DNA of 57,966 nucleotides from Clostridia bacterium (GCA_017521295.1 JAFXDF010000007.1:1-57966), one strand, 5' to 3'. Positions 1 through 7,954 are shown, numbered from the stretch's first letter. The notes: generated by a model from the letters alone, not told the origin. Made by a program: numbers and translations.

Positions 1-345
1 GTCGAGCTGGTTGCCGACGAGTGGTGCAACACTCTGGAGGACATCAAGCTGTTCGCCGACAAGAAGGCTGGCCACATGGTCCAGATCAAGACTCCCGACC
101 TGGGCGGCGTGAACAACACCATCGAGGCCGTTCTGTACTGCAAGGAGAAGGGCATCGGCGCTTACCAGGGCGGTACCTGCAACGAGACCGACCGTTCCTG
201 CCAGGTTTGCGTCAACTGCGCCATGGCTACCCAGCCCGATCAGATCCTGGCCAAGCCCGGTATGGGCGTTGACGAGGGCTTCATGATCGTCTACAACGAG
301 ATGAACCGTATCCTGGCCCTGCGCAAGGCCAAGGCTGCCAAGTAA
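1..345 (+). CDS. mal: Methylaspartate ammonia-lyase, C-terminal part (5' end outside window)
   Basis: The frame is open from the first base and gives the last 114 residues of beta-methylaspartase, which interconverts L-threo-3-methylaspartate and mesaconate plus ammonia in glutamate fermentation by the methylaspartate route. In the numbering used for the clostridial enzyme the visible residues line up exactly: the metal ligand Asp307 (ADEW), Gln329 and catalytic Lys331 (VQIKTPD), and Cys361 (QGGTC), 30 residues after the lysine. The enolase-superfamily barrel end is therefore intact. Upstream partners such as glutamate mutase would lie outside the window. A strong hairpin terminator follows 22 bases after the stop. 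Confidence 0.93.
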   Translation, partial: VELVADEWCNTLEDIKLFADKKAGHMVQIKTPDLGGVNNTIEAVLYCKEKGIGAYQGGTCNETDRSCQVCVNCAMATQPDQILAKPGMGVDEGFMIVYNEMNRILALRKAKAAK

Positions 346-366
346 GTCAACCTTACCAAGCATCAA

Positions 367-395
367 AGACCCGCTCAAACGAGCGGGTCTTTTTT
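367..395 (+). terminator. Rho-independent terminator of mal
   Basis: A perfect 10-bp stem (AGACCCGCTC / GAGCGGGTCT) with an AAAC loop runs into six T. It ends the methylaspartate lyase transcript. Confidence 0.9.
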
Positions 396-458
396 ATGGA
401 ACTTTTTCCCGTTTCCGCCGTCTAAACTGACAAATGACTGAAAATTGGAGGTAACGAT

Positions 459-1385
459 ATGAAAAAGTTCCTTTGTGTTTTGCTGGCCTTTGCCCTTTTG
501 CTGACCTTCGGCTGCAAAAAGGATGAGCAGCCCGAAACTCCCACCGATCCCACCGAGCCGCCCGTTGAGCAGCCCACCTTCGTGCCCGACGCTCCCGCCG
601 AGACTCCCACCGAGCCCCAAATCAATACCCACCCCGACACAAAGCCCGACTTTCTCGTGGAGGAGATCCCCGCCGAGGAAAACGATGACGCCTGGACGGC
701 CCGCTTCAACAGCTACCGGGAGGTCGGCTACTTTATGGAGTGGCAGCTGGGCGAGGGCTACACCGTTCTGGAGACCCTGCCCGGGGATGCTGACGGTGAA
801 TACCTGCTGTGGGGCCTGCACATTCTGGAGCCCGGTGTCCGGGAGCCCTTCCAGATGCGCATCAAAGTCACCCCCGACGGCAAGGACTTTTCCCTGCTGA
901 GCAAGGAACTTGTGGAAGTCACCGAAGAATGGAAGGCCGTCCAGAACTACCGCTGGCTGGTGGCCGACCTGAGCGGCGACCCCAAGCAGCTGCTGGAGAC
1001 CTTTGGCTTTGACACCTACACCAAGGACGGCGTCACCAACATCCCCTATGCCGACTTCCAGGCCGCCATGCTGTCCGTCATGACCCAGGAGATGTACGAC
1101 GCCCACTGGGCCGACTATTTTGCCGACAAGGAGGGCAAGCTGGCCCTGGTCGGCGACCTGGGCGGCTCCAGCGATCTGTATCTGGTGGAAATGGTGCAGC
1201 CCCAGGAGGACGGCAGCTATATCTCCTATGAGTTTATGCACCACTTCAATCAGGATCGCTTCTACACCTATTTCGTCAAGGTGGATCTGGTGGAAATGCC
1301 CAACGGCACCTTCCGCGTCAACGGATGGGATCCCCACAACACCGAACTCATGGAGCAGGCCTACACCGCCATGCCTATCGGCTAA
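459..1385 (+). CDS. Putative lipoprotein with Pro/Thr-rich linker
   Basis: This 308-residue protein starts with a short lipoprotein signal peptide (MKKFLCVLLAFALLLTFGC) whose lipobox LTFGC predicts lipidation at Cys19 and anchoring on the outer face of the membrane. Residues about 24-60 form a Pro/Glu/Thr-rich linker, typical of a tether through the wall, followed by a roughly 240-residue globular part with many aromatic residues. I do not recognise the domain. GGAGG lies eight bases before ATG 459. No clear promoter is seen between the mal terminator and the start. A terminator is not obvious before the next promoter at 1412. Confidence 0.75.
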   Translation: MKKFLCVLLAFALLLTFGCKKDEQPETPTDPTEPPVEQPTFVPDAPAETPTEPQINTHPDTKPDFLVEEIPAEENDDAWTARFNSYREVGYFMEWQLGEGYTVLETLPGDADGEYLLWGLHILEPGVREPFQMRIKVTPDGKDFSLLSKELVEVTEEWKAVQNYRWLVADLSGDPKQLLETFGFDTYTKDGVTNIPYADFQAAMLSVMTQEMYDAHWADYFADKEGKLALVGDLGGSSDLYLVEMVQPQEDGSYISYEFMHHFNQDRFYTYFVKVDLVEMPNGTFRVNGWDPHNTELMEQAYTAMPIG

Positions 1386-1411
1386 AAAAGCGCCCCGCAA
1401 AGGATCTTTGC

Positions 1412-1440
1412 GTGACATTTTGCCCTTTTTCTGCTATCAT
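1412..1440 (+). promoter_or_regulatory. Promoter of first Xre-membrane regulator
   Basis: GTGACA, 17-base spacer, TATCAT with a TGC extension. The same arrangement and nearly the same bases recur at 5239-5267 in front of the paralogous gene. The start of transcription would fall only about 16 bases before the ATG, right at the Shine-Dalgarno sequence. Confidence 0.6.
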
Positions 1441-1462
1441 CGCCTCAAAGAGGTGATCCCAA

Positions 1463-2113
1463 ATGCATGATATCGGCAAACATATCCGGCAGCAGCGCCT
1501 GCGGCAGAACATGACCCAGGACGATCTGGCCCAGCGCATCCATGCCACCCGCCAGACAGTGTCCAACTACGAGACCGGGCGCTCTCAGCCGGACCTCGAT
1601 ACCCTGCACCTGCTGGCCCAGGCTTTGGACTGTGACATCCAGATCCTGCTTTACGGCCAGGCCCGCCCCGCCCCGGACCCCCGGGAGATGCGGCGGCTGC
1701 GCATCGGCCTGTGTCTTTTGGGCGGCGTTCTGGCGGCAGAGCTGATCGCCGGACTGGTTTGGACACCGGTGGATATTGATCGCTACCGGGTCTCCCCGCT
1801 GGCCCTGCCGCTCCTATATCTTCTCCGCTATGCCCGGACAGTTCTGCTGGGTTGGTGCGCGGTGGGATGCCTGCGAGCCCTTCGCCTGCTCCGTCCCCGC
1901 CCCTGCAAATGGCTGCGGATCGCCCTGCTGTGCCTGTCGGCCCTGTGGCCGCTGTATCTGGCGCTGAGCTTCCTCACCGCCCGGTTATCGGTCTCCTGGC
2001 TGGCGGCGCTTACCCGTCTGTTCCTGCGGATCCACCTCTGGCCCGGCTATTTTGTCTGGAGCGCCGCATTTTTCGCGCTGGGTGCGGCCCTTTGCTTTAC
2101 CGAAAAATCATAA
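1463..2113 (+). CDS. Xre-family regulator with C-terminal membrane segments (copy 1)
   Basis: Residues 1-66 form a Cro/CI-type helix-turn-helix (NMTQDDLAQRI, TRQTVSNYETG). The rest, about 150 residues, contains four likely membrane helices (about 83-103, 112-137, 149-173, 190-211), so the DNA-binding domain is probably tethered to the inner face of the membrane. AAAGAGGTGAT lies just before ATG 1463. The HTH is very close to that of the gene at 5287 (shared TRQTVSNYETG and LLAQ stretches) while the membrane parts differ, suggesting duplication followed by change of the sensor part. Target genes are unknown; autoregulation through the short leader is a guess. Confidence 0.8.
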   Translation: MHDIGKHIRQQRLRQNMTQDDLAQRIHATRQTVSNYETGRSQPDLDTLHLLAQALDCDIQILLYGQARPAPDPREMRRLRIGLCLLGGVLAAELIAGLVWTPVDIDRYRVSPLALPLLYLLRYARTVLLGWCAVGCLRALRLLRPRPCKWLRIALLCLSALWPLYLALSFLTARLSVSWLAALTRLFLRIHLWPGYFVWSAAFFALGAALCFTEKS

Positions 2114-2115
2114 AA

Positions 2116-2140
2116 AAGCCTGCCGCAGGGCAGGCTTTTT
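2116..2140 (+). terminator. Terminator of first Xre-membrane gene
   Basis: Stem AAGCCTGCC / GGCAGGCTT with a four-base loop, followed by a T run. It begins right after the stop codon. Confidence 0.88.
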
Positions 2141-2143
2141 CCG

Positions 2144-2172
2144 TTGCGAAACCGGTTTCCCTGTGCTATACT
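2144..2172 (+). promoter_or_regulatory. Promoter of SLH-domain protein
   Basis: TTGCGA, 17-base spacer, TATACT with a TGC extension directly upstream of the -10. It starts immediately behind the previous terminator. Confidence 0.65.
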
Positions 2173-2213
2173 TGCCTCAAAGAAGTATCCGCCCCATCGG
2201 AAAAGGAGTCATT

Positions 2214-3605
2214 ATGAAACGAACCCTTCGAGTATTGTGCATCGTTCTGGCCCTGTGCGCCGCCCTGTGCGTGACGGCCTTGGCCGCCGACTATGAGGAC
2301 ATCGCCCGGGAGCTGTCCGCCGTCGGTGTGTTCAAGGGAACCGGCAGCGGCTTTGATCTGGACCGGGCCCCCACCCGTGCCGAAGCCGCCATCATGCTGG
2401 TTCGCCTCTACGGCGCCGAGGAGCAGGCCACCGCCGACTTCTCCGCCGGCACCATCGCCCATCCCTTCCCCGACGTGCCCGATTACGCCGCACCCCATGT
2501 GGCCTGGCTGTACACCAACGGGCTCACCAAGGGCCTGCCCGACGGCACCTTTGGCGCCGCCGACATCTGCAACGCTCAGAGCTACGCCACCTTCCTGCTG
2601 CGCGCTCTGGGCTGGAAGGACGACGTGGACTTCACCTACGCCCAGGCCTTTGAGGCCGCCCAGGCTGCCGGATTCTACGATCCTATGGTCTTCCCCGGCG
2701 ACTTCCTCCGGGACGATCTGGCTGCCATGACCTACCAGGCCCTGGCCTGTGATGTGAAGGCCGGTGATACCTGGCTGCTGGCCCAGCTCATCGACAGCGG
2801 CGCGGTGAATGCCGAAGCCGCCGCCCCCATGACCGAAAAAATGACCCGCTACCGCGCCGTGCAGACCGCCCAGCCCGCCGCCGAAGGCGAGGCCATCGCC
2901 ATGGATCTGGGTCTGGACTATGCCATCCGTTACGACGCCCCAGGTCTGGAAGACCTGACGGTGGAGGCCTCCACCGCCGGTCAGTTTGCCTTCAAGGGTG
3001 AGGGCGAGGACCTCCAGGCGGTCTATGAGCTGGCCATCTCCACCGAAGGCGTGGTGGTGGGCACCGGCCTGTGGATCCGGGACGGCTGGACTTACATGTC
3101 CATGGACATGTCGGGCATCCCCCTGATGCAGGTCAAATACCCCACCAATGACGAGGACATCACCTCCCTGCCCACCACCGACAGCATGGGCTCGGTTTCC
3201 ATGGCCGAACTGGCCGCCGTCAAGTCCATCACCGCCGAAAAGCAGGGCAAAAACACCGTTTATACCATCGTTTACAACGGCAACGCCGCCGTGCTCACCG
3301 AGGCTGCCGCCGAGGCCTTCTACGACAACGCCCCCGAGGGCACTGTCCTCAACGGCATGACCTTTGACAACGTGGTCATGACCATCACCTTGGACAAGGA
3401 CGGCATGGCCACCGATCACGAGGTGGTCTATGCCGCTACCGCCGACACCCTGGTGACCCTGGAAGACGGCACCCAGGTGTCCCTGAAGATGGTGTTGGAT
3501 TACATCATGACCATCGACATCACCGCCCGGGGCAAGAGCGTGAAGATCGCCTTCCCCGACCTGTCCGCCTTCCAGGAGATCGACCCCTCCATGCTGGAAG
3601 ACTGA
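2214..3605 (+). CDS. Secreted SLH-domain protein
   Basis: A 463-residue exported protein. The signal peptide ends near AALAA-DYED (about residue 26). The next roughly 150 residues hold S-layer homology repeats (a degenerate one, then FPDVPDYAAPHVAWLYTNGL and TRAEAA/NAQSYATFLLRALGW type motifs), expected to bind pyruvylated wall polymer and hold the protein on the cell surface. The remaining 280 residues resemble the beta-rich lipoprotein-like ligand-binding domains common in clostridial surface proteins (closest memory: DUF6612); I cannot name a function. AAAAGGAG sits five bases before ATG 2214. The gene is monocistronic, with its own promoter and terminator. Confidence 0.82.
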   Translation: MKRTLRVLCIVLALCAALCVTALAADYEDIARELSAVGVFKGTGSGFDLDRAPTRAEAAIMLVRLYGAEEQATADFSAGTIAHPFPDVPDYAAPHVAWLYTNGLTKGLPDGTFGAADICNAQSYATFLLRALGWKDDVDFTYAQAFEAAQAAGFYDPMVFPGDFLRDDLAAMTYQALACDVKAGDTWLLAQLIDSGAVNAEAAAPMTEKMTRYRAVQTAQPAAEGEAIAMDLGLDYAIRYDAPGLEDLTVEASTAGQFAFKGEGEDLQAVYELAISTEGVVVGTGLWIRDGWTYMSMDMSGIPLMQVKYPTNDEDITSLPTTDSMGSVSMAELAAVKSITAEKQGKNTVYTIVYNGNAAVLTEAAAEAFYDNAPEGTVLNGMTFDNVVMTITLDKDGMATDHEVVYAATADTLVTLEDGTQVSLKMVLDYIMTIDITARGKSVKIAFPDLSAFQEIDPSMLED

Positions 3606-3619
3606 TCTGAAGCAGAAAA

Positions 3620-3650
3620 CGGCCTCCCCACTCGGGGAGGCCGCTTTTTA
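3620..3650 (+). terminator. Terminator of SLH-domain protein
   Basis: Ten-base-pair GC stem CGGCCTCCCC / GGGGAGGCCG followed by a T-rich tract. Confidence 0.88.
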
Positions 3651-3663
3651 TTTTGTTTCCATT

Positions 3664-3693
3664 TGTTGTAGGGGCCGATGCCCACATCGGCCC
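3664..3693. repeat. Short palindromic repeat (GTAGGGGCCGATG type)
   Basis: TGTAGGGGCCGATG followed by a CCCA loop and CATCGGCCCG makes a 9-bp perfect inverted repeat between two convergent genes. There is no T run on the minus side, so it is not a normal terminator for phzF. I recall similar GTAGGGGC...GCCC elements dispersed in Oscillospiraceae genomes; only one copy is seen here. Confidence 0.5.
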
Positions 3694-3694
3694 G

Positions 3695-4471
3695 TTAAAC
3701 CTTCAGCTCGCCTTCCAGATACAGCACTGCGCCGCCGCCGATCTTGACCCGCTCACCTTCGTCAATGCACAAAAGCTTGCCGCCCCGGGCGGACAGCTGT
3801 CGGGCATTCAGGGTGGTCTTGCCCAGGCGCTCCTTCCAGAAGGGGGTCAGGGTGCAATGGGCCGAGCCGGTGACGGGATCCTCGATGTTGGCATCCCGGG
3901 GGTCAAAATACCGGCTGACGAAGTCGCAGTCCTCGCCCTGGGCGGTGGGCACCATGCCCCACTCGGGGATGATCTCCTTCATCTTTTCAAAATCCGGGCT
4001 GATGCGCTGCACGTCGGCGGCGCTCTCCAGCAGCACGATCATGTCGCGGGACTGGTAGCAGCCCAGCACCTTTGCCCCAAGGCACTCCTCGATGCCGGCG
4101 GGGATGGGCACTTCCACGGGGGGCCGGGAGGGGAAGTCCAGGATATACTGGCTGCCCTCGGCCCGCAGCACCCGGAGGGGGCCGCTGCAGGAGTCAAAAG
4201 CCGCCTCGTCGCCGGGCTCCACGCAGTTCATCAGCACGAAACCGGCCGCCAGGGTGGCGTGGCCGCACAGATCCATCTCAAAGGCGGGGGTAAACCAACG
4301 GATGCGCCAGCCCTTGTCCTCCTTGCAGAGGAAGGCGGTCTCGGGCAGGTTGTTTTCACCGGCGATGCGCTGCATCATCTCGTCGGAGGGCCATTGGTCC
4401 AGCACGCAGACACCGGCCGGATTGCCGGAAAACAGGCTGTCGGTAAAGGCTTCCACCAGATAGTACTTCAT
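3695..4471 (-). CDS. PhzF-family isomerase/epimerase
   Basis: A 258-residue member of the PhzF family, which has the same twofold diaminopimelate-epimerase-like fold as DapF. The N-terminus (YYLVEAFTD, FSGNPAGVCVL) is diagnostic, the conserved catalytic glutamate lies in NLPETAF (about residue 45), and GHATLAA and DPVTGSAHC line the active site of the two halves. Physiological substrates of most non-phenazine PhzF proteins are unknown and there are no phenazine genes nearby. It lies 24 bases downstream of birA on the same strand and is probably co-transcribed. Confidence 0.9.
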   Translation of the reverse strand: MKYYLVEAFTDSLFSGNPAGVCVLDQWPSDEMMQRIAGENNLPETAFLCKEDKGWRIRWFTPAFEMDLCGHATLAAGFVLMNCVEPGDEAAFDSCSGPLRVLRAEGSQYILDFPSRPPVEVPIPAGIEECLGAKVLGCYQSRDMIVLLESAADVQRISPDFEKMKEIIPEWGMVPTAQGEDCDFVSRYFDPRDANIEDPVTGSAHCTLTPFWKERLGKTTLNARQLSARGGKLLCIDEGERVKIGGGAVLYLEGELKV

Positions 4472-4495
4472 AGAGGTTCGCTCCTTTATATCAAA

Positions 4496-5167
4496 TTAAA
4501 ATCGCACAGATACTTCGCCGCTGTCCAGGGCCTCACGGCCCCGGCAGCTTTCCACCACCAGACGGCACCGGTCGTCCAGTTCCACCGCCCGGGCAGCATA
4601 GGCTTCGCCCGCCACCGGATGGACGGTGACGGTTTTTCCAAGCAGCAGGCACCGTTCCCGGTACTCCGCCAGAAACTCCCCCGGCTGCAAAAGCTGCTGC
4701 CGGATGGCCTCTGCCAACACCCTTCGGCCCACCGGCACATCCAGCGCCGTAGCCGGGATCTCCGCCGGGAAGCCCCCCTCGGGGGTGTACAGATTGAGGC
4801 CGATGCCCACGATGACGGCGTCGCCGCAGCCCTCGCACAAAATGCCGCACAGCTTTTTGCCTCCCAGATACAGGTCGTTGACCCACTTGATGCCGGCTGA
4901 TACACCGCAGACCTGTTCCAGCGCCCGGCACACCGCCACGGCGGCCATAGGGGTCATCAGCACCCGGTCTTCCGGCGGGCATTGGGGGTACAGGATCACG
5001 CTGAGGTACAGGCCGCCCTCGGGGGAGAAAAAGGCCCTTCCCAGCCGGCCCCGGCCGGCAGTCTGCCTTTTGGCCAGCACGGCGGTGCCGTGGGGCGCGC
5101 CCTGCCGGGCCAGCTCCTTGGCCACCCGGTTGGTGCTGTCAGTCTCCTCCAAAAACACCCACTCCAT
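4496..5167 (-). CDS. birA: Biotin-[acetyl-CoA-carboxylase] ligase, class I
   Basis: The enzyme adenylates biotin and transfers it to the biotin carrier domain of carboxylases and decarboxylases. The 223 residues hold the catalytic and C-terminal domains only: the N-terminal helix-turn-helix of bifunctional BirA is absent, so this copy should not repress transcription. Visible motifs are the biotinyl-AMP loop GRGRLGRAFFS, KWVNDLYLGGKKLCGIL (KWPND in most homologues) and GIGLNLY. An in-frame GTG lies nine bases upstream at 5176, but AGGGGGTGA is spaced properly only for ATG 5167. Confidence 0.93.
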   Translation of the reverse strand: MEWVFLEETDSTNRVAKELARQGAPHGTAVLAKRQTAGRGRLGRAFFSPEGGLYLSVILYPQCPPEDRVLMTPMAAVAVCRALEQVCGVSAGIKWVNDLYLGGKKLCGILCEGCGDAVIVGIGLNLYTPEGGFPAEIPATALDVPVGRRVLAEAIRQQLLQPGEFLAEYRERCLLLGKTVTVHPVAGEAYAARAVELDDRCRLVVESCRGREALDSGEVSVRF

Positions 5168-5190
5168 GGCGCTCACCCCCTTTTTCTGCC

Positions 5191-5199
5191 ATTATAGCA
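5191..5199 (-). promoter_or_regulatory. Extended -10 of birA-phzF operon
   Basis: On the minus strand TGC-TATAAT lies 24 bases before the birA start; the -35 region is T-rich without a good match. It faces away from the promoter at 5239-5267. Confidence 0.5.
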
Positions 5200-5238
5200 T
5201 GATTTTTGCAAAAAAACAGCCTTGCAGCAGTTCTTTGC

Positions 5239-5267
5239 GTGACTTTTTCCCGGCTTTTTGCTACCAT
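5239..5267 (+). promoter_or_regulatory. Promoter of second Xre-membrane regulator
   Basis: GTGACT, 17-base spacer, TACCAT, preceded by CTTTGCGTGAC and TTTTTGC just as in the promoter at 1412-1440. The shared block of about 35 bases includes CTTTGCGTGAC and GCTAYCAT. Confidence 0.6.
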
Positions 5268-5286
5268 CATGGCAGGAGGTGATCCC

Positions 5287-5973
5287 ATGCGTGACATCGG
5301 TATCCACATTCAACAGGCTCGCCAGGACAAAAACATGACCCAGGAGGATCTTGCCCAGGCCATCCACACCACCCGTCAGACGGTGTCCAATTATGAGACC
5401 GGCCATTCCCGGCCCGACGCCGACACCCTGGTGCTTTTGGCCCAGGTCCTGGAGGTCCCCGCCGAGACGCTCCTGTACGGCCCCGGCTGGCAGCGCGGCC
5501 CTTCCCGGCGGCAGACCGTTCCGTTCGTCATCCTACTGCTGGTATTTGTGTTTTCCCTTTGGTACGGCAGCCGTGCCGAATACTTTCTGTGGCATCGGGA
5601 GGCTGTGGAAGGCAAGGAACGCAGCCCGCTGCTCTGGGCGCTGTATGATGCCACCCCGGCCCTTTGGTTCCTGCTGCCCGCCTGGCTGCTGCCCCAGGCC
5701 CTGCACCTGTTAGGCAAGGTGCGACATGTTGGCGGCCCCCGGTGGCTGCATGTTCTGTTGCTGACGGCAGCCCTGGCGCTGCCCGTCTGTCTGGGGGCGC
5801 ACCGCTTTTTCCCCAATCCGCACCAGCTTGGTCAGGCGCTGACCCCTGCGGCGCTGTTCCCTTACCGGCTCCACATCGCCGCCTCCCGTTTTTGCTACTA
5901 TCTGCTGCCGCCCGTAGCCCTGGGCTTTTGTCTCTGGCTCACCGGTCGCCGTGAGGAAGGCCCACATGCGTAA
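5287..5973 (+). CDS. Xre-family regulator with C-terminal membrane segments (copy 2)
   Basis: A 228-residue paralogue of the regulator at 1463. Its HTH (residues 1-65; NMTQEDLAQAI, TRQTVSNYETG) is about three quarters identical by eye, but the membrane part differs, with helices near 78-95, 120-142, 155-180 and 205-224. GGAGGTGAT precedes ATG 5287; an upstream TTG would add an implausible leader reading through the promoter. The last eight bases overlap the start of the next regulator gene, so the two are translationally coupled and probably made in fixed ratio. Ligand and targets are unknown. Confidence 0.82.
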   Translation: MRDIGIHIQQARQDKNMTQEDLAQAIHTTRQTVSNYETGHSRPDADTLVLLAQVLEVPAETLLYGPGWQRGPSRRQTVPFVILLLVFVFSLWYGSRAEYFLWHREAVEGKERSPLLWALYDATPALWFLLPAWLLPQALHLLGKVRHVGGPRWLHVLLLTAALALPVCLGAHRFFPNPHQLGQALTPAALFPYRLHIAASRFCYYLLPPVALGFCLWLTGRREEGPHA

Positions 5974-6598
5974 CATCGGCAAAAACATCCGTGACGCCCG
6001 TTTGGCCCGGGGCCTGACCCAGCAGCAGCTTGCCGAAAAGCTGGGCCTCACCCACCAGGCCCTTTCGGGCTACGAAACCGGCCGCCGCCGGGCGTCTTTG
6101 GCACAGCTGCACCTGCTGGCCGAAGGGCTGGAGGTGGACATCCATCAGCTGCTTTACGGCGAAGCTCTGCCGAAAGCCGTTCGCCGCAGCCAACTGAAGC
6201 GGCTGCTGACGGGATCGCTGCTCTATCTGCTTTTGTTTTACAGCCCGGCAATGGGCGAACTGTTTCTGGCCGACTGGATGCGCCGCATCTACGGTCATAC
6301 CTTCCCCATCCTGTCGCCCCTTCGTCAAATCACACAGCCGCCCGCCCTGCTGCTCCTGGGCTGGACGGTGATGCAGGGGCTGTATCTGCTGGACATTCTG
6401 CCGCCTTTGACCCTGCCGCATCCTGAGGCGCTTCGCCGGAGCGCGGCGGTGCTCTTGCTGGCGTACTGGGTCTTTCAGATCCTTTTCTGGGCCACCGCCC
6501 CCCATTATCCCGAATGGCTGGCCTTTCCCCGGAAGCTCCTTTGGACTCTGCGGCCGCCTTTGGGCGCCCTGCTGTGGCTCACCGAAAAACGAACATAA
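5966..6598 (+). CDS. Xre-family regulator with C-terminal membrane segments (copy 3)
   Basis: A 210-residue protein with an N-terminal HTH (GLTQQQLAEKL, THQALSGYETG) and about four predicted membrane helices. It is less similar to the other two and may be an older duplicate. GAGGAAGG five bases before ATG 5966 picks this start over the in-frame GTG at 5951; the gene begins inside the last codons of the upstream regulator. The pair could form a heteromeric membrane-bound regulator, which is inference. It converges on the end of the phage-like operon and shares a terminator with it. Confidence 0.8.
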   Translation: MRNIGKNIRDARLARGLTQQQLAEKLGLTHQALSGYETGRRRASLAQLHLLAEGLEVDIHQLLYGEALPKAVRRSQLKRLLTGSLLYLLLFYSPAMGELFLADWMRRIYGHTFPILSPLRQITQPPALLLLGWTVMQGLYLLDILPPLTLPHPEALRRSAAVLLLAYWVFQILFWATAPHYPEWLAFPRKLLWTLRPPLGALLWLTEKRT

Positions 6599-6626
6599 AA
6601 AAACAGCCGTTTCCGGCTGTTTTTCT
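6597..6626. terminator. Bidirectional terminator between Xre gene and phage-like operon
   Basis: AAACAGCCG / CGGCTGTTT stem with a four-base loop, T run on the plus side and seven T on the minus side. It ends both the regulator transcript and the long minus-strand operon that starts at 16270. Confidence 0.88.
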
Positions 6627-6630
6627 TTAT

Positions 6631-6762
6631 TTATTCGCCCTTTTCCATGGCCTGACGCTCCGCTGCGGTGAGTACGCCCTTGCGCTCCAGCACCGCCAGA
6701 TGGGCGGTGGTATAAAGGCCCTTGCGGAAGTATCGGGCGATCAGCTCATAATACTTGCTCAT
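6631..6762 (-). CDS. xkdX: XkdX-family small protein
   Basis: A 43-residue protein, MSKYYELIARYFRKGLY at its N-terminus, ending in KGE. Length, the YYxLIxxYFxKGLYT pattern and the position as last gene of a tail module match the XkdX family of PBSX and related prophages, whose function is unknown. Its ATG overlaps the stop of the upstream gene (ATGA at 6759-6762). In PBSX, xkdX is followed by holin and amidase genes; here the bidirectional terminator follows directly. Confidence 0.75.
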   Translation of the reverse strand: MSKYYELIARYFRKGLYTTAHLAVLERKGVLTAAERQAMEKGE

Positions 6763-7106
6763 GCCAGCACCTCCCCGGTGAGGCTTTCATACAGCAGGGC
6801 GGCGTGCTCGGCCTCCACCTGCTCCAGCGCGGCGCGGGTATCCAGCAGCTCCTGCTGCAGGTCGGTGACCTTTGCCAGCACCAGACTGTGCCGCACGACG
6901 GTGTGATAGCCGCTGTGTTCCCCCTGCAGCACACCGTCCTCGCCGTAGATCTCCAGGGCAGACGCCTGGGCGGCATCCAGGGCCGCCTGGTCCAGAGGAC
7001 CCTCCACACGGATCTCCAGGGCAGGAACGTTCATCTCGCCCACCCTTGCCACGGTGGACAGGACGGTGCCCGCCAGCTCCAGCTCGCCGAATTTGATCTT
7101 ATCCAT
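6759..7106 (-). CDS. Hypothetical protein of the phage-like operon (115 aa)
   Basis: A 115-residue acidic protein with a beta-rich first half (KFGELELAGTVL, VPALEIRVEGPL) and a helical, probably coiled second half (LAKVTDLQQELLDTRAALEQVEAEH). Small proteins of this type are frequent between tail fibre and xkdX genes in clostridial prophages and may serve as fibre chaperones or be displayed at the tail tip; that is inference. GGAGG is seven bases before the ATG, and the 3' end overlaps xkdX by four bases. Confidence 0.6.
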   Translation of the reverse strand: MDKIKFGELELAGTVLSTVARVGEMNVPALEIRVEGPLDQAALDAAQASALEIYGEDGVLQGEHSGYHTVVRHSLVLAKVTDLQQELLDTRAALEQVEAEHAALLYESLTGEVLA

Positions 7107-7117
7107 CTGTTTTCCTC

Positions 7118-7942
7118 CTATTCTTTCCAGGCGCCGCCCACCTTGACGGCCAGCTGCGCCAGTTCCTTCCAGGCGCCGCCTACTTTCACGCTGCAGCCGC
7201 CCTCGTGCCAGGCGCCGCCGGTTTTGGTATATACCACCCGGCCCGCACGGATATAATTGTCGCCGTCCACCAGCACCTCATCGGGCAGCACCATGCAGGG
7301 GCGCACCATCACCTGGTCGGTGATGCCGTTGTAGCACATACCGTTGCCCAGCACCACATGGAAGCAGGCGGATTTTTCACCGCTGGAATAGGTGTTGAGT
7401 GTGCGGGTGCCCCAGCCCTGGTCATCGCCATCCTCGTCCTCGTATTCCCACAGAAGATACCGGTCGGTGTTGGCATCGGCCCAATAGTCGAACACCGCAC
7501 CTTCCTCTACATAAAATCGCGGCGCGCCGTCCATATAGGCAGAGCCCCGGGCCACCTCGATGATCGAAGGCAGCCAGATCTTGGCCGCCAGGCCGGCGCT
7601 GCCGCTGGCCACAGTGTACTCGCCGTCGACATCGTTACGATAGGGCAGCTTGACCTCCCGGACCACCTCTGCCACACCGGCATCCAGCCGGGCCAGCCAG
7701 GTACTGTTCAGCGTGCTGTGGGCAAGGGAGTTGGCATAGGTGTGTTTGTTGTCCAGCAGGCCGCTGACCATATCCAGATACAGAGGCGACTCGGTGTAAT
7801 CCAGCATGACCACCGTGCCGCCCGCCCAGCTGTCATCGTACAGGCTGGAGGGTTTTCCGTGGTGCATCACCCGAAAGGCCCGGAACTCGCCGTCCACCCG
7901 GATCCACACCAGGCTGCCCACTTCCTTTTCACCAACTGTCAT
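7118..7942 (-). CDS. DUF6273-like tail-associated protein with C-terminal repeats
   Basis: A 274-residue protein, likely at the distal end of the tail. The first roughly 220 residues (VGSLVWIRVDGEFRAFRVMHHGKPSS, LLWEYEDEDGDDQGWGTRTL) resemble DUF6273, a carbohydrate-binding-like fold often found on phage tails and surface proteins. The C-terminus holds three copies of a GGAW motif: GGAWHEGG, VKVGGAWKEL and VKVGGAWKE, encoded by near-identical DNA (TTCCAGGCGCCGCC three times on the plus strand). Such short beta-hairpin repeats occur at the ends of phage fibres. AAGGAGGTCTGTCC precedes ATG 7942. Confidence 0.6.
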   Translation of the reverse strand: MTVGEKEVGSLVWIRVDGEFRAFRVMHHGKPSSLYDDSWAGGTVVMLDYTESPLYLDMVSGLLDNKHTYANSLAHSTLNSTWLARLDAGVAEVVREVKLPYRNDVDGEYTVASGSAGLAAKIWLPSIIEVARGSAYMDGAPRFYVEEGAVFDYWADANTDRYLLWEYEDEDGDDQGWGTRTLNTYSSGEKSACFHVVLGNGMCYNGITDQVMVRPCMVLPDEVLVDGDNYIRAGRVVYTKTGGAWHEGGCSVKVGGAWKELAQLAVKVGGAWKE

Positions 7943-7954
7943 GGACAGACCTCC

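Noticed and set aside
3664..3693. Terminator for phzF
   Set aside because: The inverted repeat is strong, but no T run follows on the minus strand; better described as a dispersed palindrome.
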